DNA of 64,000 nt from assembly GCF_900117315.1 (NCBI RefSeq), contig NZ_LT630337.1, positions 2,004,761 through 2,068,760 on the forward strand. Direction: 5' to 3'. The notes beneath the pieces are model-generated. The model was given only the letters and a program-made list of their open reading frames with translations. It had not been told where the DNA came from and did no database searches. This DNA is from Bacillus massilinigeriensis. Lineage in GTDB: Bacteria; Bacillota; Bacilli; Bacillales; Cytobacillaceae. The first letter of the stretch is position 1; each line of letters begins with the position of its first letter. Positions 35,910-45,012 of the stretch are shown in pieces. A program made the position numbers and the translations under genes.

Positions 35910-37407
35910 CATTATTAAACAATTCATTCAAGATTTCTATTTTCTTATCTGTATAGCTTTGAAAACTTTCGTTGTAGGTCTTTGGATCTTTTGGATTGGC
36001 AAAGTGAGTGATTTTTCCTGTAATTGGGTGGATAAACTTACTGGCGGCACCACATCCAAGGCCTATAATTGTCTGTACCTCTTCCATGATAATAATATTA
36101 TAAATACTCTCATGGTTTGGTTTAGAGTAACCAACATTCTCAAGGTTACCCAAAATATTTTTTTGACGATATAAATAATATGGTGAATATCCATGATCTT
36201 TTGTCCAATGCTGAGCCATTTCCATCATATGTTCAGCTTCTGACCGATTTGCCACTTTATATTTTTCCCTATGCTTGGTCATTTCAGAGGCGCGCTTAAA
36301 GGAAAGAGTATGAACAGTTAAAGATTCTGGCATTAGCTTTTCTGTTTCATTCAAACTATATGCTAATTCAGAAACTCCCTCTCCAGGTAATCCGATAATT
36401 AAGTCCATGTTAATATTGTTCATTCCCATTTGTCTTGCTAGGTGATACTTATCTATCGTTTCGTCTACACTATGATGACGCCCAATAGCCTTAAGTGTTG
36501 CCTGAATATAGGATTGAGGGTTAATACTGATTCGGTCAATATTCCATTTTTTTAAAACGTCAAGCTTTTCTGGTGTGATTGTATCAGGTCTACCTGCTTC
36601 TACAGTGATTTCCCTAATATTTTCCACATCAGGAAAGGATTTGTACATTTCCTCATAAAGCATATCCATTTCTTGCGCGGAAATGCTTGTTGGAGTTCCA
36701 CCACCGTAATAGACCGTCGTAATTTTGATACCATTTTCTTTTAGCCATTTCCCCATTTCCCGCATTTCATGATGCAGTCCCCCTAAAAAGGAATCTACCG
36801 AACCCTTCCTACCATTGATTGCGTATGCCGGGAAGGTACAATAAGCACATTTTGTAGGACAAAATGGAATTCCAATATAAATGCTTACCTCTTGGCGAAG
36901 GTTATATAAATCCGGAATAACATGTAGCTGAGTTTCTACAATTTGCTCCATTAGCTCAATTTTTTCATCTGTTAGGAGATAATTCACTTTCAACTGGAGA
37001 CGAGCATCTTCTTTAGAAATACCCTCTCGCATTTTTTTATGAAGAAGCTTTGTTGGACGTACCCCAGTTAATATTCCCCATTTTTGAACTATTCCCGTTG
37101 AATCCTGTAATACAGATAAATAAACCTTTGAAACAGCATTTTTTATAAAATTGAATTGCTGTTTTTCAGTCTCAAAGTTTGGAAGGGCATCCTCTATCAC
37201 TGCCGTTTTCGTTTCTCTATTCTGTTCAATTAATTCAGCCGTAACTCTTAAACTTTCGTTCAACTCTAGTTGGAAATTTATTTCGATATCAGGCTGATTC
37301 ATTTCTGAATCAAAGACTAGCTCTGATTCTTCAAAAAAAAGATTGGCGATGAGCTGTAGTGACCTTTGAAAACGCTCATCATTTAAACCATTTATCTTCA
37401 TGCGCAT
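35890..37407 (-). CDS. hemZ: Radical-SAM coproporphyrinogen dehydrogenase-like protein HemZ
   Basis: 505 residues. The 4Fe-4S radical-SAM motif IPFCPTKCAYCTFP is at about residue 165-180, followed by YYGGGTPTS and the DLIIGLPGE motif. The 150-residue N-terminal domain is characteristic of HemZ. B. subtilis HemZ is linked to anaerobic coproporphyrin formation; in this family some members are heme chaperones instead. Start chosen at ATG 37407; ATG 37410 directly precedes it. Confidence 0.92.
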   Translation of the reverse strand: MRMKINGLNDERFQRSLQLIANLFFEESELVFDSEMNQPDIEINFQLELNESLRVTAELIEQNRETKTAVIEDALPNFETEKQQFNFIKNAVSKVYLSVLQDSTGIVQKWGILTGVRPTKLLHKKMREGISKEDARLQLKVNYLLTDEKIELMEQIVETQLHVIPDLYNLRQEVSIYIGIPFCPTKCAYCTFPAYAINGRKGSVDSFLGGLHHEMREMGKWLKENGIKITTVYYGGGTPTSISAQEMDMLYEEMYKSFPDVENIREITVEAGRPDTITPEKLDVLKKWNIDRISINPQSYIQATLKAIGRHHSVDETIDKYHLARQMGMNNINMDLIIGLPGEGVSELAYSLNETEKLMPESLTVHTLSFKRASEMTKHREKYKVANRSEAEHMMEMAQHWTKDHGYSPYYLYRQKNILGNLENVGYSKPNHESIYNIIIMEEVQTIIGLGCGAASKFIHPITGKITHFANPKDPKTYNESFQSYTDKKIEILNELFNNEGTLTR

Positions 37408-37531
37408 CATAATCACCTGTTTCAATAAACTTCTATTAGTTTACAAAAAGGAATTATGTAGGTCAACATGATGGGAAAGTTTACATGGTAATCCTCTATT
37501 CCCCTTAATGCTTAAGAATCTATTATTCATT

Positions 37532-38272
37532 TTAATCATTCATGATAGGATTCGGTAAGTCCGATCCATCATCACCATAATAATGTGGTATATTTCCTTC
37601 TCGATAAACATCTCCTAGTTTTACTTGAGTTACGACTGGCTCTTCTTCTGTAGTAAATGGGATGACGATTTGTAGAGAGGCTTTGAAGGTAACAAATAAT
37701 TCTAGATACGTATTATTTATTCCTATTTTTTTAACAGTTGTTTCAAATTCAGGTTCCACTTCACCAACGATTGAAACTTCTAACGGGATTTTTGGACCAT
37801 AGTTCGCAAATAATGAATTCCTTGTAACCACCCCTAAAGGAATATAATACACAATCGATTCAAACTCTTTATTTGTAGTCGCACCAGAATCATCTTCCAA
37901 TTTATATAAATGCTTCTCCTTGTTCCCTAATCTCGTTTGAATATCCTTGGTTGTTTGGGTAATAAACTGACTATATAACTTCGTGTTTGTACTGAAGGTT
38001 AGATTGCCATTTTTATTATGAAAAATAATTAAGTCATTGATATCAATTTTGTTCATATTTTCTTGAACAGAATCATTAATGGCTTCAATGGCAATCCCTC
38101 TAATTTCTGTCTTTGCAATATCTACAAGAATCGGACGCACCGATTGTTCAATGATCCAAAGGGAAATTAAATTTAATAGAATAAAAATAACAAGAGAGAT
38201 AAATAAAACATACTTTATGGGGAGAGGTCCTTTGCGCGGTCTTTGGAAACCAACAAATCTGCGACGAAACAT
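37532..38272 (-). CDS. yunB: Sporulation protein YunB
   Basis: 246 residues with one N-terminal span (YVLFISLVIFILLNLISLWI) and a large extracytoplasmic domain, the layout of YunB, a SigE-dependent sporulation protein. The central VYYIPLGVVTRNSLFANYGP is characteristic. ATG follows GGGGG by 8 nt. In B. subtilis yunB is elsewhere, so this is a local rearrangement. Confidence 0.9.
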   Translation of the reverse strand: MFRRRFVGFQRPRKGPLPIKYVLFISLVIFILLNLISLWIIEQSVRPILVDIAKTEIRGIAIEAINDSVQENMNKIDINDLIIFHNKNGNLTFSTNTKLYSQFITQTTKDIQTRLGNKEKHLYKLEDDSGATTNKEFESIVYYIPLGVVTRNSLFANYGPKIPLEVSIVGEVEPEFETTVKKIGINNTYLELFVTFKASLQIVIPFTTEEEPVVTQVKLGDVYREGNIPHYYGDDGSDLPNPIMND

Positions 38273-38294
38273 TCATTCAACCCCCTTACACCAC

Positions 38295-38337
38295 AGGTGC
38301 CTGTCACCATCCAAATATTGGATGGTGACAGGCACCT
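38295..38337. repeat. Palindromic repeat, copy 2
   Basis: Perfect 20-bp inverted repeat with a 3-nt centre; arms read AGGTGCCTGTCACCATCCAA. It ends 4 nt before the yhaX stop and 22 nt upstream of the yunB start. Same core as copy 1 at 2202-2242 but with the outer 13-bp block reversed. Confidence 0.9.
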
Positions 38338-38341
38338 CTCT

Positions 38342-39208
38342 TCATTTTATGATATTCATCTTCTTTAAGAATTCAATTGGTTGCTGCTTACGGAAGTGTT
38401 CTTTCACCATATAGGCAACTCCATGCTGATTGTTTGAACGGGTTACCCAATCCGCTGCCCTTTTCAGTTCATTCGGTGAATTTCCCATTGCTACCCCGAG
38501 ACCTGCTGTTTCAATCATTTCTAAGTCATCCATATCATCACCGATAACAACCATTTCAGAGATGCTGATCCCTAAATGATCACCTAAATATAATAGACCA
38601 TTTAGCTTTGAAACACCGCTTGATACAATATCCATCCTTAATTCATTTAATGGAAGAGTATCAATTTCTGGAAACATCTCTTTTGTTACCTTATTGGCAT
38701 CCAATAAATCCTTATGACTTTCAAAATAGACCTCTATCTTAAGTGGTGATACAGGTTCATCTAGAATAGTATCACTTAAGGAATCTACAAATTGCTGTGG
38801 ATAAAATACTGAGTCACCAGAATTATAAACGGCCTTCGCAAAAATATTGTTATTTAATTTATACTTATTTGAAAGTGAGAACTTATCATCAATGATTCTT
38901 ATTTGGGACGGAAATCCCTCAAGTAATCGAACTACGTCAAATGTAATTTCTTCAGGAATTCTATTAATTAAAATGGGATGATCTGCTGAGTCCGCAATAA
39001 ATGCACCTCGTTGTGTAACAATGATGGAATCTATCTTTAATGCCTTTGCAACCTTTTTTGCAGAAGCAAAGCTACGGGATGATACTAATGTGACATAGAT
39101 CCCCTTATTTTGAACATATTCAATTGCTTCTTTCGTACTTTTATGAATTCTGCCATTAGGCTGAATGATCGTGCCATCAATATTAATTGCAAGTAACCGA
39201 AAAATCAT
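38342..39208 (-). CDS. yhaX: Cof-type HAD-family protein YhaX
   Basis: 288-residue HAD-IIB fold. Motif I reads LLAINIDGTI: Asn replaces the nucleophilic Asp of DxDGT. Motif II (VTLVSSR), a Lys in motif III (VSKLNGL) and motif IV VVIGDDMDDLEMIETAG are intact. The missing nucleophile argues against ordinary phosphatase activity. ATG 39208 follows GGGGG; the frame is open for 24 codons upstream without a ribosome site. B. subtilis yhaX is transcribed by SigE in sporulation. Confidence 0.88.
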   Translation of the reverse strand: MIFRLLAINIDGTIIQPNGRIHKSTKEAIEYVQNKGIYVTLVSSRSFASAKKVAKALKIDSIIVTQRGAFIADSADHPILINRIPEEITFDVVRLLEGFPSQIRIIDDKFSLSNKYKLNNNIFAKAVYNSGDSVFYPQQFVDSLSDTILDEPVSPLKIEVYFESHKDLLDANKVTKEMFPEIDTLPLNELRMDIVSSGVSKLNGLLYLGDHLGISISEMVVIGDDMDDLEMIETAGLGVAMGNSPNELKRAADWVTRSNNQHGVAYMVKEHFRKQQPIEFLKKMNIIK

Positions 39209-39327
39209 TCCTTTGCCCCCTATTCGTGTTGAAAAGATCCTCAATACACTTTTATGAAAAAAATGGAATAAATAGAACAATGATTAGGACAATGAAACTC
39301 AAAATATATTTGGAGTTTTTTACAAAA

Positions 39328-39380
39328 AAAAGTACAAAGGCTTCCATGATCAATTTGATCAATAGCCTTTGTACTTTCTT
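39328..39380. terminator. Terminator between yheA and yhaX
   Basis: Stem AAGTACAAAGGCT / AGCCTTTGTACTT with inner GATCAA/TTGATC; on the minus strand followed by T8. Ends the yheBA transcript. Confidence 0.9.
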
Positions 39381-39395
39381 ATCCATTACTTTCCA

Positions 39396-39749
39396 TTATC
39401 CTGCATTTGGACCATATAGCTCCTCTAAAGGTCTCATAATGATTTGATTCAATTCGCCAATTACCATACTCATACGTTGTTCTGCTTCCATTAATCGTGA
39501 AATTTTTGGATTTTGTTGAACAAGTGCGACGGTTTTCTGAGCATGATCCACTTCTTCCTGTGTAATGTTTTGCCCCATCATTTGCTTTTCTTGTAACTGC
39601 ATTTGGATATTACGGAAATTTTCAAACATACGTCTCGCTGTTTCATCAGCATTTACCTCTTGATAAGCATTTTTTAAATTTATATATTCCTGACTATTTC
39701 GAATTGCATTCTCTAACTCGTAGGCAGAATCATGTAAGTTTACAGCCAT
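39396..39749 (-). CDS. yheA: YlbF/YmcA-family protein YheA
   Basis: 117-residue all-helical protein of UPF0342. The helical-bundle pattern with FRNIQMQLQEKQMMGQ and the ending LEELYGPN are typical. Relatives YlbF and YmcA act with RNase Y; a similar role for YheA is unproven. ATG follows AAGGAGTG by 5 nt. Confidence 0.93.
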   Translation of the reverse strand: MAVNLHDSAYELENAIRNSQEYINLKNAYQEVNADETARRMFENFRNIQMQLQEKQMMGQNITQEEVDHAQKTVALVQQNPKISRLMEAEQRMSMVIGELNQIIMRPLEELYGPNAG

Positions 39750-39870
39750 CTTTACACTCCTTTTTAGTTAGGCATCCCATACACTATAACAAAATATGAT
39801 TTCAAATGCGACAATGTCACCAATTTCCTAATTATATTTCAAAACCAAATGAAATAAATCCCCTTATTGT

Positions 39871-41007
39871 CTATATAAAATTGACAATCAAGCCTTGGAA
39901 TAGACCAATAATTCCCCCGAGTAATGCCCCAAGGTAAGTAATCATTTTTAATTCACTACTTGTAATAGATAAAACCATGGCCTCAATTCTTTCCACTGAG
40001 AATGACTCAACCTGTTCCTTCACAATTTCTGATAAATGCAGAGTTTCCATAATTCCTTCAATGCGATTCGATAAACCATTACTAATCACAGTCATTACAC
40101 TTGGAACAATGGACTGAATAATCGTGTCATTGACAGGAGAGGTAATCTCCTTTAACGGAGTTTCTAAGACCTGGTCAATATTTAATAGTTTAAGACTCGC
40201 ATCCTTAATTGTTGTAAGCAATTGTTCCCTTGAAAATTGCTCCTCCACTTTTTCAATTTTCCAGTCCAGAATTTTTTCCCATTCTCTTTTTAGTACAGCC
40301 GTTATGATATCCTCTGTTCCTTCATTTCTCAAAAATTTAATAATCTCTGGTCTAATCTTTTCAGTGATATTCATGTTCCCTAAAAACATTTGCAGCATAT
40401 TTCCCAGCATTCCACTTTTGTTTTTTATAAAATCATCCACCATTTTTTGTACACGGATTTCCCCTTCCGTGCTTGAGAAATACTCTACTCCCTTGTTTAA
40501 TAGGTAAGAGCTAATAAGTGGAAACTTGGATTCAATTTTTTCTTTTAGACTAGGAGAAATAATGGTTCTTGCAGACCTCTCCTTATAAGAATCCATGAAT
40601 TTTTCATACTTCTTATCAATAAATTTTTCTACTTGAAGGGTGATGTCTTTTTCTTCAATATTGAATCCAAAACCATTTACGATTTCTTTCACTGTTTTGT
40701 CAGTATTCAAAATAGGTTCTAATTCTTTTTGCGCAATTTGTGTCATTTCCCTTTGGAAATTATCATTTAAAAATTTCCTCTGAATACTTTCAGGAGTTAA
40801 TAGATGATCCACCACCATTTTTCCAAGCTGAGTCGCAAGTTCATCCCTTCTCTTCGGGATTAATCCAGGTGTAAAAGGGACCTTCCATTTGCCAATATAT
40901 ATGGCATTGTATGGCCTAAAGAGCATTTTGATAGCTAAATGGTTTGTAAACCCTCCAATGACTGCTCCGATAATGACCATAAATATGATTGAATAAATAA
41001 TCTCCAT
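39871..41007 (-). CDS. yheB: DUF445 membrane protein YheB
   Basis: 378 residues of UPF0754: an N-terminal span with the motif GGFTNHLAIKMLFRP, then PFTPGLIPKRRDELA, a long helical domain, and a C-terminal span (YLGALLGGIIGLFQGLIV). Function unknown; the protein is present in spore formers. Start at ATG 41007 gives 9-nt spacing to GGAAGG; ATG 41013 is 2 codons longer. Confidence 0.9.
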   Translation of the reverse strand: MEIIYSIIFMVIIGAVIGGFTNHLAIKMLFRPYNAIYIGKWKVPFTPGLIPKRRDELATQLGKMVVDHLLTPESIQRKFLNDNFQREMTQIAQKELEPILNTDKTVKEIVNGFGFNIEEKDITLQVEKFIDKKYEKFMDSYKERSARTIISPSLKEKIESKFPLISSYLLNKGVEYFSSTEGEIRVQKMVDDFIKNKSGMLGNMLQMFLGNMNITEKIRPEIIKFLRNEGTEDIITAVLKREWEKILDWKIEKVEEQFSREQLLTTIKDASLKLLNIDQVLETPLKEITSPVNDTIIQSIVPSVMTVISNGLSNRIEGIMETLHLSEIVKEQVESFSVERIEAMVLSITSSELKMITYLGALLGGIIGLFQGLIVNFI

Positions 41008-41172
41008 TTCCATCTACCTTCCGTTACTTGTTAAGCACCATTATTTCCTTCTTTTCATACGATACGATATCAGATTATCGCCCATATTATTAATAAATTT
41101 GATGTCTAACCTTCAATTTCTGCTCACCTAATTATAATTGGACTTTTAACGACGAGCAAATGAGGAATCATT

Positions 41173-42555
41173 ATGAGCTTAAACTTTGTATCTATTACGA
41201 TTAAACCAATCAAAACGTTTCATGACAGAAAAAATGTCCTTAAAATTAGTCCGGCCTTGGCGAGCTATTGGAAAATAAATGTAGGAAGTGACTATACGCT
41301 TAATATTAGTACAAAACAGATAAAGATGAAGATTGAGGTTTCTGATTTGAAAAATAATGAGGTTCAGCTTAGTACGCAGTTCCTATCAGAATTATCCTTT
41401 CCTATTAATCAAATGAATCTTTTTGCACAGATCAATCACACCACAAACACGATCTATTTTGCTCCCATCATTGCATTAATGACTGAAATCGTAATCATTG
41501 ATAGAGAAAAACCATATTTCCGATCAATCCATACCTTTTGCGAAGAAATACAAGAATTGATTTCCCAATATGGAGGCTTCTTCTTTATTTTTCAGATCCA
41601 GGATATTCGTAAAGAAGGAATTATCGGTTACTACTTTGACCAGGAACAATGGGTGAAGTCATTGCTCCCTTTTCCCAATGTGGTTTATAACCGAATCCAC
41701 TCACGTCTAATTGAAGCCCATCCATTTGCTCAAGCAAAATTGGAGATTCTTCGTGAATTAAACATACCTATATTCAATCAAGGCTTTTTTTCAAAATGGG
41801 AAATTCATCAACTTATTTCCTCTAACGAAATTCTTAAATCATTTCTACCAACAACCGAGCTCCTTACAGAACAAAACCTTGAGGAATTCCTTACCAATCA
41901 TCAAGATATATATCTAAAACCAACACATGGTAGCCTTGGAAGGAACATCATTCACCTTTGTATGAGGGAGAATAGAATATACGCAGACCATTCTATTGAA
42001 AAAAGTGAAATGAACCCTCAACAATTTTCTGATGTCTCACAAGCATTCAAATGGCTTGAACCATATATCCAAAATAGAACCTATCTTATGCAGAAAACCG
42101 TTCCATTACTCAAATATAGAGATAGACCAGTTGACTTTCGAGTTCTCGTTAATAAAAATTTCCAGCAAAAGTGGATAATGACTTCTATTGTGGCGAGAAT
42201 TTCGGCTCCTAACCAATTGGTCTCAAATATTGCAAGAGGTGGACAAATCGTAAATGCCGAACAAACTTTATCAGAATTATTTAATCCAGAAACTTCCGTA
42301 CAAATATTATCACTTATGAAGGAGCTGGCTATTGAAGTAGCTACATTCATCAGTAATGAAAGAAAGAATGCCTTTTGCTGTGAACTCGGAATTGATATGG
42401 GTGTTGATGAACAAAGTCGGCTTTGGATCATTGAGGTTAACTCCAAGCCATCAAAAAAAGATAAAACCCATGATGAAAAGATACGACCGTCTGCAAAAGC
42501 CATTATCGAATGCTGTTACTCATTAGCATTTCAACATATTAAAAATGAGGGGTGA
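41173..42555 (+). CDS. yheD: Spore-coat-associated ATP-grasp protein, YheD type (copy 1)
   Basis: 460 residues. An N-terminal about 150-residue domain precedes an ATP-grasp fold at about 200-455. Nucleotide-site elements are DIYLKPTHGSLGRN (Lys and glycine loop), YLMQKTVPLL, VDFRVLV (Arg) and WIIEVNSKPSKK (Glu and Asn for Mg2+). It should be an active ATP-dependent ligase; the substrate is unknown. YheC and YheD are associated with the B. subtilis spore coat. ATG follows GAGGAATCATT. First of four overlapping related genes. Confidence 0.9.
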   Translation: MSLNFVSITIKPIKTFHDRKNVLKISPALASYWKINVGSDYTLNISTKQIKMKIEVSDLKNNEVQLSTQFLSELSFPINQMNLFAQINHTTNTIYFAPIIALMTEIVIIDREKPYFRSIHTFCEEIQELISQYGGFFFIFQIQDIRKEGIIGYYFDQEQWVKSLLPFPNVVYNRIHSRLIEAHPFAQAKLEILRELNIPIFNQGFFSKWEIHQLISSNEILKSFLPTTELLTEQNLEEFLTNHQDIYLKPTHGSLGRNIIHLCMRENRIYADHSIEKSEMNPQQFSDVSQAFKWLEPYIQNRTYLMQKTVPLLKYRDRPVDFRVLVNKNFQQKWIMTSIVARISAPNQLVSNIARGGQIVNAEQTLSELFNPETSVQILSLMKELAIEVATFISNERKNAFCCELGIDMGVDEQSRLWIIEVNSKPSKKDKTHDEKIRPSAKAIIECCYSLAFQHIKNEG

Positions 42556-42560
42556 TTCCA

Positions 42561-43676
42561 ATGCTTTCGCTTGGATTTATGACATTAAGCCTATTCAGTG
42601 AAACACAATATTTTTCAGAAATTGCAAGCCGTGCCAAGCCACTAGGAATAACATGCTACAGATTTATTCCATCAAATATCAATCCATTAACTGAAAAAGT
42701 GAAGGGTGAAGTTTACAATGATGGCCAAAAAAAATGGATGACTGATGAATTTAAACTACCCGATATATTATATGATCGCTGTTTTTACATCGATGATATT
42801 CATTCGAGGCAATGCCAATCAATAGTCAACTGGTTAAAAACTCGTCGTGATGTTACTTTTTTAGGATATGGTCTTCCTGACAAGTTTAAGCTTTATTCCG
42901 TATTATCACAGTCCAAGCTTGAAGCCTATTTACCTAAAACAGAGATTATCCAATCCTCTAGTCATCTGTCTAAATTCCTTGCTAAGAATCAGCCCATGAT
43001 CATTAAACCCGTTTCAGGCTCAGGTGGATTTAATATTTATTACTTAGAAAAAATTGATGCTGGGATAGTGGTAAAAACAGATAAAAATAGTCAACATGTA
43101 TCCCATTTGTTTTCTAAAGAAGAGCAATTTAGCCTATGGTTGAATCGTCTTCTTTCCCAAAGGAATTACTTAATGCAGCCGTATTTGTCTCTAACTAATA
43201 TGGATAATCAACCTTTTGATATTCGTACTCTTATTCAAAAAGACGCCACAGGGGACTGGACAATCGTCGGAAAAACCATCCGTCAAGGTGAAAAAGGTGG
43301 CCTTATTTCAAATCTTCAGGCTGGAGCTTCCTCTATCGATTTTGATCAATGGATAGAAGGTCAACCATTAAAGGTAAGAAATTATTTACTAGAGGAATTA
43401 AATGATATATTAACTACTCTCCCCTCTCTTTTAGAACAATCCTTTAATCGCCTATTTGAAATTGGTGTAGATATAGGCTTTGCCAGAAATGGTTCACTTT
43501 GGATTCTCGATATCAACTCGAAGCCTGGAAGAAAAGGGCTCTTAGATACCCATCCCGAATTGAAGGAATCCCTCTACACTACTCCATTACTATATTCTAA
43601 GGCAATTCAACATTCTGAGGTTCGAGATAAGGAGGAAAAGTCTGGTGAGGAAAAAGTATCGAATAAATACCATTAA
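42561..43676 (+). CDS. yheC: Spore-coat-associated ATP-grasp protein, YheC type (copy 1)
   Basis: 371 residues, lacking the longer N-terminal domain of YheD. ATP-grasp elements: MIIKPVSGSGGFNIYYLE, YLMQPYLSL, FDIRTLI and LWILDINSKPGRKG, where Asp replaces Glu as first metal ligand. ATG 42561 has GAGGGGTG 6 nt upstream and starts 5 nt after the previous stop; GTG 42552 overlaps that stop. Confidence 0.9.
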   Translation: MLSLGFMTLSLFSETQYFSEIASRAKPLGITCYRFIPSNINPLTEKVKGEVYNDGQKKWMTDEFKLPDILYDRCFYIDDIHSRQCQSIVNWLKTRRDVTFLGYGLPDKFKLYSVLSQSKLEAYLPKTEIIQSSSHLSKFLAKNQPMIIKPVSGSGGFNIYYLEKIDAGIVVKTDKNSQHVSHLFSKEEQFSLWLNRLLSQRNYLMQPYLSLTNMDNQPFDIRTLIQKDATGDWTIVGKTIRQGEKGGLISNLQAGASSIDFDQWIEGQPLKVRNYLLEELNDILTTLPSLLEQSFNRLFEIGVDIGFARNGSLWILDINSKPGRKGLLDTHPELKESLYTTPLLYSKAIQHSEVRDKEEKSGEEKVSNKYH

Positions 43677-45012
43677 GGGAGACAAAAAAGTGGTCTATCT
43701 CCCACAAGAATTTAAGGATAAACATTTTCATAAAATTGCCTTTGGAACATTCGCTGTGGAGGCACAATTCTCCACCCCAAAAATAAATGTGGAAAATTCT
43801 TTAACTATAAGCGAATCAGTGGCTAATGCCCTTAAGTATCCTTTTTTCGATGGAACTTTACATGTATTTGCTCATGAAAACATCCTATATATTGGCCCAT
43901 TAGTTGGAATCTTTACATCTGGATTTACTCCTTATGAACAGAGACCAATTGGAGAAAGAACCTCCTTCTTTACAAAATTACTTTCTGTGCATAAATCGGT
44001 GGGAGCTCTTGTCTTTGTTTTTGGTGAACAACATATTAATTGGGAGCAAGGCACCATCAGTGGACTTTTCCTTCTTCAAAATGAATGGAAAACCATAGAG
44101 GTTCCATTTCCAAATGTGATTTATGACCGATTACCTAACCGCAGAAGTGAAAAGAGAAGCAATTTTAAAAAGGTTAAGGAAAAATTGCAGGATGAGTATT
44201 TAATTCCTTGGTACAATCCGGGATTTTTTAATAAATTAGATGTATTTGAACGGCTTACAGGCGATGAATCTGTTGCTCATTATTTACCCGAGACCTTCCC
44301 ACTCACCTCCATTTCTTTAGTCGAACGGTTATTGTCAGACTATGGTCAAGTGTTTGTCAAACCGATTAACGGAAGCCTTGGTCTTGGAGTACATCAAATT
44401 ATTTTCGATAAGGAAAAAGGGGTCTATTATTGTCGCTATCGAAATCAGGAATATCAGAACAAACTATTCAAGTTCTCTAGCCTAGAATCGCTATTTAATT
44501 TTGTGTTTAAGAAACGAAACCTTTCTCACTTTCTTGTGCAACAGGGAGTGAAATTAATTAAAACAGAAAATCGCTTACTGGATTTTCGGGTACACACAAA
44601 TAAAGATGACAATGGGAACTGGCAGGTATCCGCAATTGCCGCCAAATTAGCAGGAGTTGGTAGCGTCACAACACATATTAATAACGGTGGTTCAATTAAG
44701 TCGATTGATGAAATATTCCCTTTAATTGATGAAAAGGAAGAGGTCATTCAAAAGTTATCAGAAGCAGCTTTACATTTAAGCCAATCACTTGAAAATCAAA
44801 TGGAAGGGATAATTGGTGAGATTGGCTTTGATATGGGAATTGATCGTACAGGAAAGGTGTGGTTATTCGAAGCAAATTCAAAACCCGGTAGATCCATCTT
44901 TAAACATCCTAATTTAAAGAAATTTGATTACCTGACAAGAAGGCTTTCGCTTGCCTTTGCAGTATTCTTAACAAAACAATCTATTGAACATCCCGAGGAA
45001 ATATTAAAATGA
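43645..45012 (+). CDS. Spore-coat-associated ATP-grasp protein, YheD type (copy 2)
   Basis: 455 residues, same two-part form as copy 1. Elements: QVFVKPINGSLGLGVHQ, HFLVQQGVKLI, LLDFRVHTNK and VWLFEANSKPGRS. GTG 43645 follows AAGGAGG by 9 nt, and the gene overlaps the previous one by 32 nt. The N-terminal YLPQEFKDKHFHKIAFG segment is unlike copy 1, so the copies are old paralogues. Confidence 0.88.
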   Translation: MRKKYRINTIKGDKKVVYLPQEFKDKHFHKIAFGTFAVEAQFSTPKINVENSLTISESVANALKYPFFDGTLHVFAHENILYIGPLVGIFTSGFTPYEQRPIGERTSFFTKLLSVHKSVGALVFVFGEQHINWEQGTISGLFLLQNEWKTIEVPFPNVIYDRLPNRRSEKRSNFKKVKEKLQDEYLIPWYNPGFFNKLDVFERLTGDESVAHYLPETFPLTSISLVERLLSDYGQVFVKPINGSLGLGVHQIIFDKEKGVYYCRYRNQEYQNKLFKFSSLESLFNFVFKKRNLSHFLVQQGVKLIKTENRLLDFRVHTNKDDNGNWQVSAIAAKLAGVGSVTTHINNGGSIKSIDEIFPLIDEKEEVIQKLSEAALHLSQSLENQMEGIIGEIGFDMGIDRTGKVWLFEANSKPGRSIFKHPNLKKFDYLTRRLSLAFAVFLTKQSIEHPEEILK

